Of a stretch of DNA of 29,568 bases, positions 7,284-15,567 are shown one piece after another. The notes beneath the pieces were generated by a model that did no database searches, was not told the origin of the DNA, and saw only the letters and a list, made by a program, of their open reading frames with translations. The position numbers and the translations under genes are program-made. Within the stretch, counting starts at the first letter, position 1. Every line of letters begins with the position of its first letter. Source of the stretch: CAZYXO01 sp964651315 (GTDB lineage: Bacteria; Bacillota_I; Bacilli_A; RF39; UBA660); the NCBI GenBank assembly GCA_964651315.1, contig CAZYXO010000003.1:1-29568 (forward strand), written 5' to 3'.

Positions 7284-7907
7284 TTAATCCTTTATTGCTT
7301 CTAAATAATTAATATTTATCCCTAATTTATTAAATTTATCTTCATATTCAGTTGTAATGTTTGAAATATCTTTATTTTTTAAATCTAAACTTATATCTTT
7401 TATAATATAACCAAAATTAGATAAAGAAATAATACTACTTTCAAACAAAAGAATATTATCAGTTTTTAAAACAATTCTTTTACTACTTTTAAATATATTT
7501 TCGTAAACATTCAAAAACAAATCACTAGTAAGTCTTCTTTTAGCATGTCTTTTTTTCGGCCATGGATCGGAAAAATTCAAATAAATAGTATCAATTTCTT
7601 TATCAAATACATTATGCAAATTAATAGCATCAAAACACATTATTTTTAAATTATCCATTTCTGTAATTTTTTTTATTGCTCTTGTTATAACTTTATCATA
7701 CTTTTCAATACCAATAAAATTAATATTTGGATACGTTTTAGCCATTTCAAAAAGATATTTACCTTTACCCATACCTATTTCAATACATATTGGGTTTCTA
7801 TTTCCAAATAAATTTTGCCATTTACCTTTATAATCCTCAGGATTTTTAATTAAATAATTACAACTTTCTATTATATTATCTTTATCTTTAACAGTTCTAA
7901 GTCTCAT
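7284..7907 (-). CDS. trmB: tRNA (guanine-N7)-methyltransferase
   Basis: Uses S-adenosylmethionine to methylate G46 of tRNA. The 207-residue product shows the SAM-binding motif I (ICIEIGMGKGKYLFEMA), the acidic loop FIGIEKY, and the TrmB signature YLNFSDPWPKKRHAKRRL, with TEYEDKF near the C-terminus, another family mark. The ATG at 7907 is the best start; a TTG two codons upstream is also in frame and neither has a strong binding site. Transcribed divergently from the small coiled-coil gene at 7966. Full length for the family. Confidence 0.96.
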   Translation of the reverse strand: MRLRTVKDKDNIIESCNYLIKNPEDYKGKWQNLFGNRNPICIEIGMGKGKYLFEMAKTYPNINFIGIEKYDKVITRAIKKITEMDNLKIMCFDAINLHNVFDKEIDTIYLNFSDPWPKKRHAKRRLTSDLFLNVYENIFKSSKRIVLKTDNILLFESSIISLSNFGYIIKDISLDLKNKDISNITTEYEDKFNKLGININYLEAIKD

Positions 7908-7965
7908 AGACAATAATCACTACTTTCTTTTTTTAATCATATATTAATATTAGGAGGAAAAACTA

Positions 7966-8286
7966 ATGCGAAAAGAACGAAATACATTTTTTTCAGAAGC
8001 ACAAATGTCTTCTAATAGTGGATTTATTCCCAATCAAATGTATAATAATCCAAATATGATGATGAATGGTCCAGTGCCATTCCAAAATAGTGCCCAAACT
8101 AGTCAAAGTTTTTATGCTGGAGCGGCTCCTGTGCCAAATAATTTTGGAACTGACGTGGAAACAAGATTATCGAAAATTGAAAGGCAACTAAATCGAATTG
8201 AAACACGATTAAGTAAACTTGAATCATCAACATTATACTCTAGTGACGCAATTGATGTAAACGCCACAAATATGTATATGGTATAA
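7966..8286 (+). CDS. Small coiled-coil protein with low-complexity N-terminus
   Basis: A 106-residue protein preceded by a strong AGGAGG. The first 60 residues are rich in Asn, Met, Pro, Gln and Ser (for example NQMYNNPNMMMNGPVPF), followed by a clear heptad coiled coil (VETRLSKIERQLNRIETRLSKLE, about residues 65-90) and a short tail. No signal peptide or membrane segment. The layout recalls small structural or coat-associated proteins, but I cannot name the family. The next gene, convergent, encodes a Cse60-like sporulation peptide. Confidence 0.75.
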   Translation: MRKERNTFFSEAQMSSNSGFIPNQMYNNPNMMMNGPVPFQNSAQTSQSFYAGAAPVPNNFGTDVETRLSKIERQLNRIETRLSKLESSTLYSSDAIDVNATNMYMV

Positions 8287-8308
8287 CTTACTTCACGTAA
8301 GTTTTTTA
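8285..8308 (+). terminator. Terminator after the coiled-coil gene
   Basis: AACTTAC and GTAAGTT form a 7-bp stem with a TTCAC loop and a run of six T. It overlaps the stop of the convergent 58-codon gene. Confidence 0.8.
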
Positions 8309-8482
8309 TTTTTCAAAATAGACTATTAAAGCCGAAAAACAATAAATTTGTTCTTCACTAAATACCGATATTGCTACTTCATATTTGACATCAATTATTT
8401 CATAATCACCACTACTTAAAAATGCATTAATACTTTTTTCTAAATCTTTCTCATGATTTTCATCAAATATTTTAACTTTCAT
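8306..8482 (-). CDS. Cse60-like sporulation protein (58 residues)
   Basis: A short gene on the minus strand, ATG at 8482, preceded by GTGGTGAT at normal distance. The product begins MKVKIFDENHEKDLEKSIN, continues with YEIIDVKYEVAIS and ends QIYCFSALIVYFEK. This pattern (MKVKxFD, charged helix, IIDIKY, then CxSAxIIY) is that of the Spore_Cse60 family, named for the sigma-E-transcribed cse60 gene of Bacillus subtilis. Molecular role unknown. Its presence supports a sporulation programme alongside spo0A in this window. Its promoter was not resolved, so sporulation sigma-factor control is not shown here. Confidence 0.75.
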   Translation of the reverse strand: MKVKIFDENHEKDLEKSINAFLSSGDYEIIDVKYEVAISVFSEEQIYCFSALIVYFEK

Positions 8483-8543
8483 TATTAATCACCACATATA
8501 TCATACTAAGTAATTAGCAAATAAAATGTCGGATTATAAAAAA

Positions 8544-8903
8544 TTAATTACTTTTTTTAATTTCTTTACTTTTTAAGATTCGACCATATATTTCATATAG
8601 TGAATAAATTAAACTAAATACTAAAACAAACGCAATTAACAGTTGATAATAATATGCGATATTTATACTAGTAACAATAGTTCCCACAAATGAAATTATA
8701 AAAGCATTTATTAAGCATAAAACTAAACTAACTTTACGAATGTTAAACTTACTCATATCAATTTTATGTTTTCTCGTAATAAAATCAATTTCATCAATCT
8801 TCTTATTCTTAGTTTTCTTTCTTAATTTTCTTCCTTTAATTATCAAGAAATCAATTAAAAATACAGGAATATAAATTAACATAAATATTACAACATACTT
8901 CAT
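8544..8903 (-). CDS. Small integral membrane protein, unknown function
   Basis: 119 residues with three predicted membrane helices: about 3-22, 57-78 and 84-106. A very basic cytoplasmic stretch (KGRKLRKKTKNKKID) lies between helices one and two, followed by a cytoplasmic RKHKID segment. The ATG at 8903 follows GGAAGGAA. It lies upstream of the Cse60-like gene in the same direction with a 61-base gap, so co-transcription is possible. No family recognised with certainty. Confidence 0.7.
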   Translation of the reverse strand: MKYVVIFMLIYIPVFLIDFLIIKGRKLRKKTKNKKIDEIDFITRKHKIDMSKFNIRKVSLVLCLINAFIISFVGTIVTSINIAYYYQLLIAFVLVFSLIYSLYEIYGRILKSKEIKKSN

Positions 8904-8927
8904 ATATTTTTCCTTCCTTTATAAATA

Positions 8928-8960
8928 AAAAGACAGCATAAGAAGTAATAATTTATGTCA
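8928..8960 (-). terminator. Possible terminator of the GH31 gene
   Basis: Minus-strand sequence can form an imperfect stem (TTAT/ATAA and GAC/GTC with a small bulge) followed by a T-rich tract. Weak but correctly placed. Confidence 0.4.
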
Positions 8961-8995
8961 TGCCTTAATATTTCTTTTGCTTAAACTTTATTCTA

Positions 8996-11392
8996 CTAAA
9001 GATTAGCAACATATTCAAGCAATTTCAAAAACATTTTAATAAATATTGGCTCTAAGCCATCATTTTTTAGTTTTCTAATTGCAATTCTTTTTTTCTTTAA
9101 TTCTTGTTTATCATCAAATATTATTCTTGCTAATTCTTCTTTTAAACTTGTTTTAATTTTTAAATCACTAATGATAGAATCAATATCTTCATTAATTATT
9201 CTTACTGCATCTATTTCAATATCTTTACCTTTGCAATTAATGGTTAATTGTTTTGTAGTATCAACATTTTTAACAATTACAATAAAATCAGCATCTTCTT
9301 CATATGATTCAACTTCCATATCTACACCATTTACATTTGCAGTTACACTATCTGCTGTTCTTGTATTTCTGAATCTTACTGTGTAATCACGAAATGCTGG
9401 TATAATACCAGTTTTACCTTCAAGAGGTCTGATAATTAAAGTATAGTTATTCGCCATATAATTGTAATCAATAGATGTTAAAATATAATAACCTTGTTCA
9501 TGTAATCTGGAATATCCATCATCTTCATATAATTTGTAAATATTACTTTTACCTGGGAATACATGAATTTCCATACTTCTTGGTGGATTTATGTTATTTA
9601 AATTTTCTTCTAAATTAGCTAGAGGAATTATTGCTCCACTTCTAGCAAATACTGGATAATCTTCATCTTTATAAAATGTTATATAGCGAATATTACCAGG
9701 GAACTTCTTACCAGTTTTAAATTCATACCAAGTTCCTTTTGGTAAATATATTTTTTTAATTGCTCTATTCATAACTGTATCTTTGGGATGCGTAATCGGT
9801 GCAATAAATAGTTCCCCACCAAAAGTATATTCAGTCTTATATACTGGTTCATCATATATTTCTGGATAACTATAATATACTGGTTGTACTAAAGGTAATC
9901 CTGTTTTACTATATTTATAACCTTCACTATATATATAAGGAATAAGACGATGACGAAGTGTACAATAATCTCTTACAACATATTGAGTTTTTATATCCCA
10001 ACTCCATGGTTCTCTTTTATAATAATGTCCTCTTTTAGCACTAAATCTAAATATCGGACTAAAAGTTGCAAATTCAATATAACGAATATAAAGTTCACTA
10101 TCTTCAATACCATCTTTAAATCCTCCAACATCATGACTCCACCAAGATAAACCAATATTACTAGCACTAGCATTAAATGTTGGTAAATAAGTTAGTGTAT
10201 CCCAACCAACTGTAGTTTCACCAGAATAATGAACTGGATATTTATGAGCAGAAGTAAGTGGATTACGGGATAAAATCATTCTTCTTTTATTAATATCTGA
10301 GTCACTAAATTCTTTATGATAATAATTTAATATTTCCGTAGTTAAGACATTTTTTGGATTATAATAATCTAACCAATAAAAATCTACACCATAATTATTT
10401 AAAGGAGTTATTAATTTTTCAAAATATAAATTAATGATATCTTTATTTAAAACATTAAATGGAATAGTTTTACCATCTATAACATTTAACTTTTCACAAA
10501 ATGCTTTATAATTATCTTCATGACTCATGATTCCTTCTCGTGGATCAATATTAAGCCCTACTCTAACAAATTCACTGTGCAAATAATCAACTAATTCTTT
10601 AGGGTTTTTAAATAGTTCTTTATTAAAAGTAAAACCAGTTTTGTATTTATTGTAATCACTTTTATCTTTATAATGCCAAAATTCACTTAATAGTAATACT
10701 GATAATGGTATTTTATATCTTTTAAATGTTTTAACTAATGTTTTTAAATCTTCATCACTATATATTTTATCTCTATTCCACCATATTCCTAAAGCATATC
10801 TAGGAATAATAGCAGGATATCCAGTTAAAGTAAAATAATCTTTTAAACATAAACCAAAATCTCGACGATATAAAAATACATAAGTATCTATTCTTTTTGT
10901 ACTTTGACTAATGTATCCATCACTTTCAATATTTAAAGAATTATCATTTATGGAAGTAAATCCATCTGTTGAATAAAGTCCTTTTCTTAATTTTGTATTT
11001 GCAGAATTTTCATCAAGAGATACTGCACTTCCTAGATAATTTCTTGCTTCCGGATGATTAAAATACCATATTTTATCAGTATTAACTAATTTAATTTGTA
11101 AATTAGCATCTGGTGCATATTTTGGCCCAATAAAAGGTTTGCCTTTAGCATATTGTAATTTAAAATATGATGTTGTTATTACTATATATTTATCATCTTC
11201 TTCTTTAGTAAAATTAACTTTTGGAAAATTTCTATTAACAACTAAAGTACTTAAATTATCAAAAAAAGTTCCGTTTTCACTATATTCTAAACGAACTAAT
11301 CTTTCACTTAAAACTGTAATTCGATAATTACTTCCAACTATTATATTATCTTTATTTGCAATTCTATTATTAAAATCTAAATTAAATTTCAT
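8996..11392 (-). CDS. Glycoside hydrolase family 31 (alpha-glucosidase/alpha-xylosidase type)
   Basis: A 798-residue cytoplasmic enzyme (no signal peptide). Order: N-terminal beta-sandwich (about 20-195), (beta/alpha)8 catalytic barrel (about 200-530), C-terminal beta domains, then an unusual lysine-rich helical tail (about 730-798). The nucleophile is predicted as D342 in FYWLDYYNP; SWWSHDVGG (D421) and FRFSAKRGH are further GH31 landmarks. The usual acid/base Asp in the SGD motif is Glu here (E392, YSGETTVGWDTL). GH31 enzymes release alpha-linked glucose or xylose from oligosaccharides; the substrate cannot be read from sequence. The start ATG follows AAAGGTGAT, with a good promoter upstream. 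It is transcribed as a single gene. Confidence 0.92.
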   Translation of the reverse strand: MKFNLDFNNRIANKDNIIVGSNYRITVLSERLVRLEYSENGTFFDNLSTLVVNRNFPKVNFTKEEDDKYIVITTSYFKLQYAKGKPFIGPKYAPDANLQIKLVNTDKIWYFNHPEARNYLGSAVSLDENSANTKLRKGLYSTDGFTSINDNSLNIESDGYISQSTKRIDTYVFLYRRDFGLCLKDYFTLTGYPAIIPRYALGIWWNRDKIYSDEDLKTLVKTFKRYKIPLSVLLLSEFWHYKDKSDYNKYKTGFTFNKELFKNPKELVDYLHSEFVRVGLNIDPREGIMSHEDNYKAFCEKLNVIDGKTIPFNVLNKDIINLYFEKLITPLNNYGVDFYWLDYYNPKNVLTTEILNYYHKEFSDSDINKRRMILSRNPLTSAHKYPVHYSGETTVGWDTLTYLPTFNASASNIGLSWWSHDVGGFKDGIEDSELYIRYIEFATFSPIFRFSAKRGHYYKREPWSWDIKTQYVVRDYCTLRHRLIPYIYSEGYKYSKTGLPLVQPVYYSYPEIYDEPVYKTEYTFGGELFIAPITHPKDTVMNRAIKKIYLPKGTWYEFKTGKKFPGNIRYITFYKDEDYPVFARSGAIIPLANLEENLNNINPPRSMEIHVFPGKSNIYKLYEDDGYSRLHEQGYYILTSIDYNYMANNYTLIIRPLEGKTGIIPAFRDYTVRFRNTRTADSVTANVNGVDMEVESYEEDADFIVIVKNVDTTKQLTINCKGKDIEIDAVRIINEDIDSIISDLKIKTSLKEELARIIFDDKQELKKKRIAIRKLKNDGLEPIFIKMFLKLLEYVANL

Positions 11393-11416
11393 ATAATCAC
11401 CTTTTATTCTGTACTA

Positions 11417-11445
11417 ATTGTATCAAATTCCTTACCAAATGTCAT
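11417..11445 (-). promoter_or_regulatory. Promoter of the GH31 gene
   Basis: ATGACA (11440-11445), 17-base spacer and TACAAT (11417-11422) on the minus strand, 25 bases before the ATG. No catabolite-repression site was recognised nearby. Confidence 0.65.
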
Positions 11446-11477
11446 TAAGATATTTATATTAAAATTAATTTTGTTTT

Positions 11478-12875
11478 TTATTCTCGTGTTATGTCTTCTA
11501 ATGGATTATTTTCTATAATATATTGAAAAACATTATTCATATTTTCTATAGATAATTCATTACTTGCTTTTAATTTTAAAAATTCTTCACTAATATGTCC
11601 TTTATAATTTTCTACATATTTAAGTAGTTTTACTTGTTCTTCTGTGGTTAAATATTTCCCCATAGCAAAATAATTTTTTATAACACAACTTGCTATATAT
11701 TCTTTAGCTCTATCACTTAGGGGAGATAAACCTTGTTTATTTCTATAAATAGTCATATCTATTTCCACTATTGGAATATTCATTTTTGCTGATATTTCTT
11801 TTAATTCATTATAATCCAAATTAATATTCTTTTCACCATATCCCATATAATATAATGCACAAGGTTTTGTTTTAGATGAATCGACAACTACTTCATTATA
11901 TTCAAAACTATAATCGAAATCTTGCCCTTTTTCAATAGTTCTTTGTAAAGAAGCCTTTTCCAAATCAAAAGGTGTTAATAATGTTGAAGAAAACTCTTTG
12001 TTTTTGAGCACTCCTTTTCCTTCTGTCTCATAAGAATATAAATCTTTTTTCCCAGAGATAATAATTTCTGAAGAATTTGGATATATTAAACCAATTCTTC
12101 TATTATAACCATACATGGAAACACATTCATCAGTTATTAGGGAACAAGATACCCTATTATTCCGAAAATTTTCCATTCCATTTATACAATCACTCAATGA
12201 AGATCCATCATAAAAATTATGAATTAAAAATTTAAAATCATTACCTGATTTATAATTTAATGGATTAGTTAAAAATTTGTTCCACACTTTTTCATTTATG
12301 CTTTTTAATGATTGTTCAACTTTAAAACATATATCTTCACTATAATTATTTTCAATTACCAATAAGTAATTATAATATAATTGATATAATTCTTCGTCGC
12401 TTAACATTTCTCTAATAGATTTATTCTCAAACATCGTTTTTATGCCTTGTAAAACTTCTAATGACCTAGAATTATTTTTTGCTTCATCCGCATTAAAAGT
12501 AATATTTATTCCGGTTATTAATCTTATTATATTTGTTTTAGAATAACTAAACTCTTCTAGGATTTTAATTTTCTCTTGTGTTCGCATATTATCATTTATA
12601 CTATCAATTAAAGAAAGTAAAGTAGCAAATTCTGGATTTGATTGCATTATTTTATAATCTATACCATAAATTATTTGTAATGCTTTTATGTCTACAAGTA
12701 GATTTTTTATTTCCATAAGTTTATCAGCATCAGAAGATAAATTTTTTATAGTTTCTAACTTTAATTCAATTTTATAAATTTTTTCATAACTTTCTTCCGG
12801 ATATTTCAAACTAGTTTTATTTAAAAAATGCTTTACCTCTTGAATTAAATTATCAATTTCTTCTTTATAGTTCAT
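11478..12875 (-). CDS. Large protein of unknown function, 465 residues
   Basis: No family recognised. Residues 1-160 are helical with coiled-coil character (YEKIYKIELKLETIKNL and similar). Residues about 200-360 look like a mixed alpha/beta globular domain with several conserved-looking turns (DECVSMYGYNRRIGLIYP, CALYYMGYGEKN, IPIVEIDMTIYRNKQGL). The end is helical. There is no signal peptide and no membrane segment. The ATG follows AGAAAGTGAG and a promoter lies upstream, so it is expressed as its own unit. It sits next to a diguanylate cyclase gene and the cassette at 14074-15912, a region that looks accessory. A role in cell interaction or defence cannot be judged. Confidence 0.7.
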   Translation of the reverse strand: MNYKEEIDNLIQEVKHFLNKTSLKYPEESYEKIYKIELKLETIKNLSSDADKLMEIKNLLVDIKALQIIYGIDYKIMQSNPEFATLLSLIDSINDNMRTQEKIKILEEFSYSKTNIIRLITGINITFNADEAKNNSRSLEVLQGIKTMFENKSIREMLSDEELYQLYYNYLLVIENNYSEDICFKVEQSLKSINEKVWNKFLTNPLNYKSGNDFKFLIHNFYDGSSLSDCINGMENFRNNRVSCSLITDECVSMYGYNRRIGLIYPNSSEIIISGKKDLYSYETEGKGVLKNKEFSSTLLTPFDLEKASLQRTIEKGQDFDYSFEYNEVVVDSSKTKPCALYYMGYGEKNINLDYNELKEISAKMNIPIVEIDMTIYRNKQGLSPLSDRAKEYIASCVIKNYFAMGKYLTTEEQVKLLKYVENYKGHISEEFLKLKASNELSIENMNNVFQYIIENNPLEDITRE

Positions 12876-12923
12876 ATTTACTCACTTTCTTTTTGTTTTT
12901 GATTATTAATCTTATTTAATAAA

Positions 12924-12952
12924 ATTATACTAAGAATATTTAAAAAAGTCAT
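12924..12952 (-). promoter_or_regulatory. Promoter of the 465-residue protein gene
   Basis: ATGACT (12947-12952), 17-base spacer and TATAAT (12924-12929) on the minus strand. Confidence 0.55.
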
Positions 12953-12963
12953 TATTTAAATTC

Positions 12964-12996
12964 AAAAAAGGAACTAAACAATACTTCTAGTCCTTC
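12964..12996 (-). terminator. Terminator of the GGDEF gene
   Basis: AAGGACTA pairs with TAGTTCCTT (one bulged T), followed by a T run on the minus strand; it overlaps the last codons of the GGDEF gene. Confidence 0.6.
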
Positions 12997-13890
12997 TTAA
13001 TTCTTCTTTTTCTTCTTTAATTCGTTTTTCTAATTCATTGCGATTATTAATTCCATATATATTTATTTGGTTACGGCCATTATTTTTACTAACATATAGA
13101 GCTTCATCACTTTTCTTCAAAATATCATTTCGTATATCATTTATTTGTTCAACTGTGGCATTTTTATATTTCTTTAATTCTTCCAAACCAACAAAATACA
13201 TTCCAAAACTAATGGTACATGATTTAAGGAGCTTATCTTCATAATAAATATGTGAAGATTCAATTATTTTTCTAATATTATTAAGTGTATTATAAGCTAA
13301 AAGCATTGTTGTATTATTAATTACAATTAAAAATTCTTCTCCACCTATACGACCTACAATATCTGAACCATTTAAAACATGATTACCCCGATAATTATTA
13401 TGTCTTGTATTATTAAATAAAATTGTACCTAAAGATTTTAACATCATGTCTCCACATAAATGACCATAAATATCATTGATTTTTTTAAAATAGTCAGCAT
13501 CACAAATAACACATGCAAAAGTTTTTTTCTAAATTTATTGCTTCTAAAATGAAGGAATTAAATCTTTCGTATGTAAACTTTTTCCCACTTAAATTAGTTA
13601 CATCATCAATTTGAGCACCATTTAATTCTTCTTCATATCTTGTTACATCTCTAAGCGTTTCAATTGTATAAATTTTAGCATTTTCAAACATATTTTGCGT
13701 AGAATAATCATAATAAGAATTGCGATAACAATAAAAACCATTGTATTCACAACGACAAGTTAAAACTTTCTGAAAAAATTTCAACCATTGATGAATCATT
13801 TACAGGATATAGGATTTTTCCAGTTTCATCATCACTTATTAAAAAGTAATTATCATTAAAATTTTTTAAAAATGTACTAAGACTCAGCAT
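12974..13890 (-). pseudogene. Diguanylate cyclase (GGDEF protein), interrupted by two frameshifts
   Basis: Three reading frames together encode one GGDEF protein of about 304 residues. The ATG at 13890 starts MLSLSTFLKNF; after the A6 run (plus strand 13773-13778) the frame moves to QKVLTCRCEYNGFY, and after the T7 run (13522-13528) it moves again to TFACVICDADYFKKINDIYGH. Both shifts are explained by one extra base in a homopolymer. The catalytic motif is intact (RIGGEEFLIV), as are CDADYFKKIND (metal and GTP binding) and the C-terminal SDEALYVSKNNGRNQI. The first 110 residues form a small PAS-like sensor region, then a helix with TLRDVTRYEEELN. If functional it would make cyclic di-GMP. Either recently inactivated or an assembly artefact. 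Confidence 0.8.
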
Positions 13891-13983
13891 ACGCTTCACT
13901 CCGTTAATTAATAATTTTACTTATTTTATCATATATTTTAACAAATTTTTATATTTTTTCTAAAATTAACCCCTAATTATGCG

Positions 13984-14062
13984 TTTTGTGATAAAATATG
14001 TTAATAAAAAGAAGGAATATGATGAAAAATTTTAAAATATAGTTTAGATAATAAAAGATATC
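13984..14062. repeat. Left direct repeat: copy of the radical-SAM promoter and first codons
   Basis: 79 bases matching 16051-16128 with three mismatches and one extra A. It contains the same TGATAAAAT, AGAAGGAAT binding site and ATGATGAAAAATTTT start, but the extra A makes the frame stop after six codons. It is a truncated copy of the 5' end of the gene at 16089, on the other side of the three-gene cassette. Confidence 0.85.
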
Positions 14063-14075
14063 TTCTCGATATCTT
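14055..14075 (-). terminator. Terminator at the end of the cassette operon
   Basis: Perfect 8-bp stem AAGATATC/GATATCTT with a 5-base loop, followed on the minus strand by TTTATTATC. The left arm is the last part of the direct repeat, so the hairpin spans the cassette junction and overlaps the stop of the last cassette gene. Confidence 0.65.
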
Positions 14076-14679
14076 AAAATTTCCCATTTCTACATTTTTT
14101 AGCGATACAAATACCATCAACTTTGTATAATGCAATACAATCATATTTCTTATACAAATCCAAATATCGGTTTAATAAATCATCTACGGAAATAAAGTGT
14201 GGAACATCTTCTTCATCATATGGTTCAAATTCTACAAAATCTATCATATAGTCTTTAATTTCTTTACAATATGAACCAATTACATAATCATCATTATTTA
14301 TATAAACTATTCTATAACCATCTTCATGAAATACTTCGCCATAGTCATAAATTAGTTCTTCCACAAATACCTTAGAATTATTTATTTTATTTATATTTTC
14401 TTTGTTTTTTCGCAACACCATTGTTCCATCAACATTATAAATGGCAACTCCCAATGCATGCTTATTTTTGGACAAAAATCTATTTAAAATATCTAAGTTT
14501 GATACATAAGATGGAGTAATACCATTTTCTTTAAAATACTTCATAAAATCTTCAATATTTAAAGCATATAAACCCTGTGGTGCATCATGATATTTTTCAT
14601 AAAAATAAACTATTCTATAGCCAGTGCTCCTCGTAACATATTGATTACTTCTATTTAATTCATCAATTGAAATTTTCAT
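14074..14679 (-). CDS. Protein with two tandem homologous domains, unknown function
   Basis: 201 residues from the ATG at 14679 (GGGAGG lies 13 bases upstream, slightly far; a GTG at 14700 overlaps that site). Two copies of a domain of about 80-90 residues can be aligned: GYRIVYFYEKYHDAP, DILNRFLSKNKHALGVAIYNVDGTMVLRK in the first half and GYRIVYINNDDYVIG, DDLLNRYLDLYKKYDCIALYKVDGICIAKK in the second. Each unit ends with a beta-hairpin containing VDG. No known family recognised; the pattern suggests an internal duplication forming a pseudo-dimer. Last gene of the three-gene cassette between the direct repeats. Confidence 0.7.
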   Translation of the reverse strand: MKISIDELNRSNQYVTRSTGYRIVYFYEKYHDAPQGLYALNIEDFMKYFKENGITPSYVSNLDILNRFLSKNKHALGVAIYNVDGTMVLRKNKENINKINNSKVFVEELIYDYGEVFHEDGYRIVYINNDDYVIGSYCKEIKDYMIDFVEFEPYDEEDVPHFISVDDLLNRYLDLYKKYDCIALYKVDGICIAKKCRNGKF

Positions 14680-14715
14680 ATATTCTATTCTACCTCCCAC
14701 AATATTATACTATAT

Positions 14716-15525
14716 TTAATATTGTTTTTTCCTTATAAAGTATTTTTTTTCATTCATTATTATTTTTTTCATCGATAAAACATATTCATCCAAGGAAATT
14801 GGAAATCCTAATTTCAATCTTTGCATAGGACTATATAAATTTCTAACATTTTCAAATGCTATATTTTCATTTTGATTATACCACTCAAAAGTTGTATTTA
14901 AATCTTTTCTATTTGCAATTTCAAAATAAGAAGCAGTTGGAAATAATATTTTTCTTTTATAATGATAACCTCTTAGTAATCTTTGTAATCTTTCAACTCG
15001 TAATATTTCATATAGTTCAGTATCCTTTTTTTCTAATATTTTATAAATTAACAACAATTCATTATACGAATTAATCTCTGCTAACCTTTCGCGTGGACAT
15101 AATTCATACAATATATCACTTTTATCACACTCTATAAAATTTGATAATCTGATTAAAAATGATTCGATATTATTATTTGTATACATAGTCTTATGTTGAT
15201 AAGCATGTTCAACTTCGTGCATAATTACTTGTAAAACAGATAAATTTTTATACATATTTTTTTCAAATATATCATTTAACTTAAACTCAGAATTTATACT
15301 ATTAACCAAAATATTAATTGTATTTTTATAAATTATTATTTTTTTATTAAAATCAGAATAAGAAGCAATGATTTTGCTCTTGTTTAACTTTATATCTACA
15401 TCTAATATATATTGACCTAATTCTTTCTTCTTTATTAAAAAATCTATTATTTTATAAATGGCTTCACTATCTAAAATTTTATTGTTAAGTGAATAATCAT
15501 AAAGTAATTTCATAATATTTTCCAT
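14716..15525 (-). CDS. Putative zinc metallopeptidase-like protein (HEVEH)
   Basis: 269 residues; unknown family. Residues 103-107 read HEVEH (in VLQVIMHEVEHAYQHK), a perfect HExxH zinc site with a helix around it. About 45 residues later CPRERLAEINSYNE offers a Glu as third ligand, as in gluzincin-like peptidases. There is no signal peptide, so it would act in the cytoplasm or be released otherwise. The N-terminus is helical and the C-terminal third is basic. The ATG at 15525 has no clear binding site, and an ATG at 15513 is an alternative. It is the middle gene of the cassette, 15 bases or more from each neighbour. The activity is a motif-based prediction only. Confidence 0.7.
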   Translation of the reverse strand: MENIMKLLYDYSLNNKILDSEAIYKIIDFLIKKKELGQYILDVDIKLNKSKIIASYSDFNKKIIIYKNTINILVNSINSEFKLNDIFEKNMYKNLSVLQVIMHEVEHAYQHKTMYTNNNIESFLIRLSNFIECDKSDILYELCPRERLAEINSYNELLLIYKILEKKDTELYEILRVERLQRLLRGYHYKRKILFPTASYFEIANRKDLNTTFEWYNQNENIAFENVRNLYSPMQRLKLGFPISLDEYVLSMKKIIMNEKKYFIRKKQY

Positions 15526-15567
15526 AGTATTATAAAGTGTTCCTAAATTATTTTCTTAAAACAAGTT

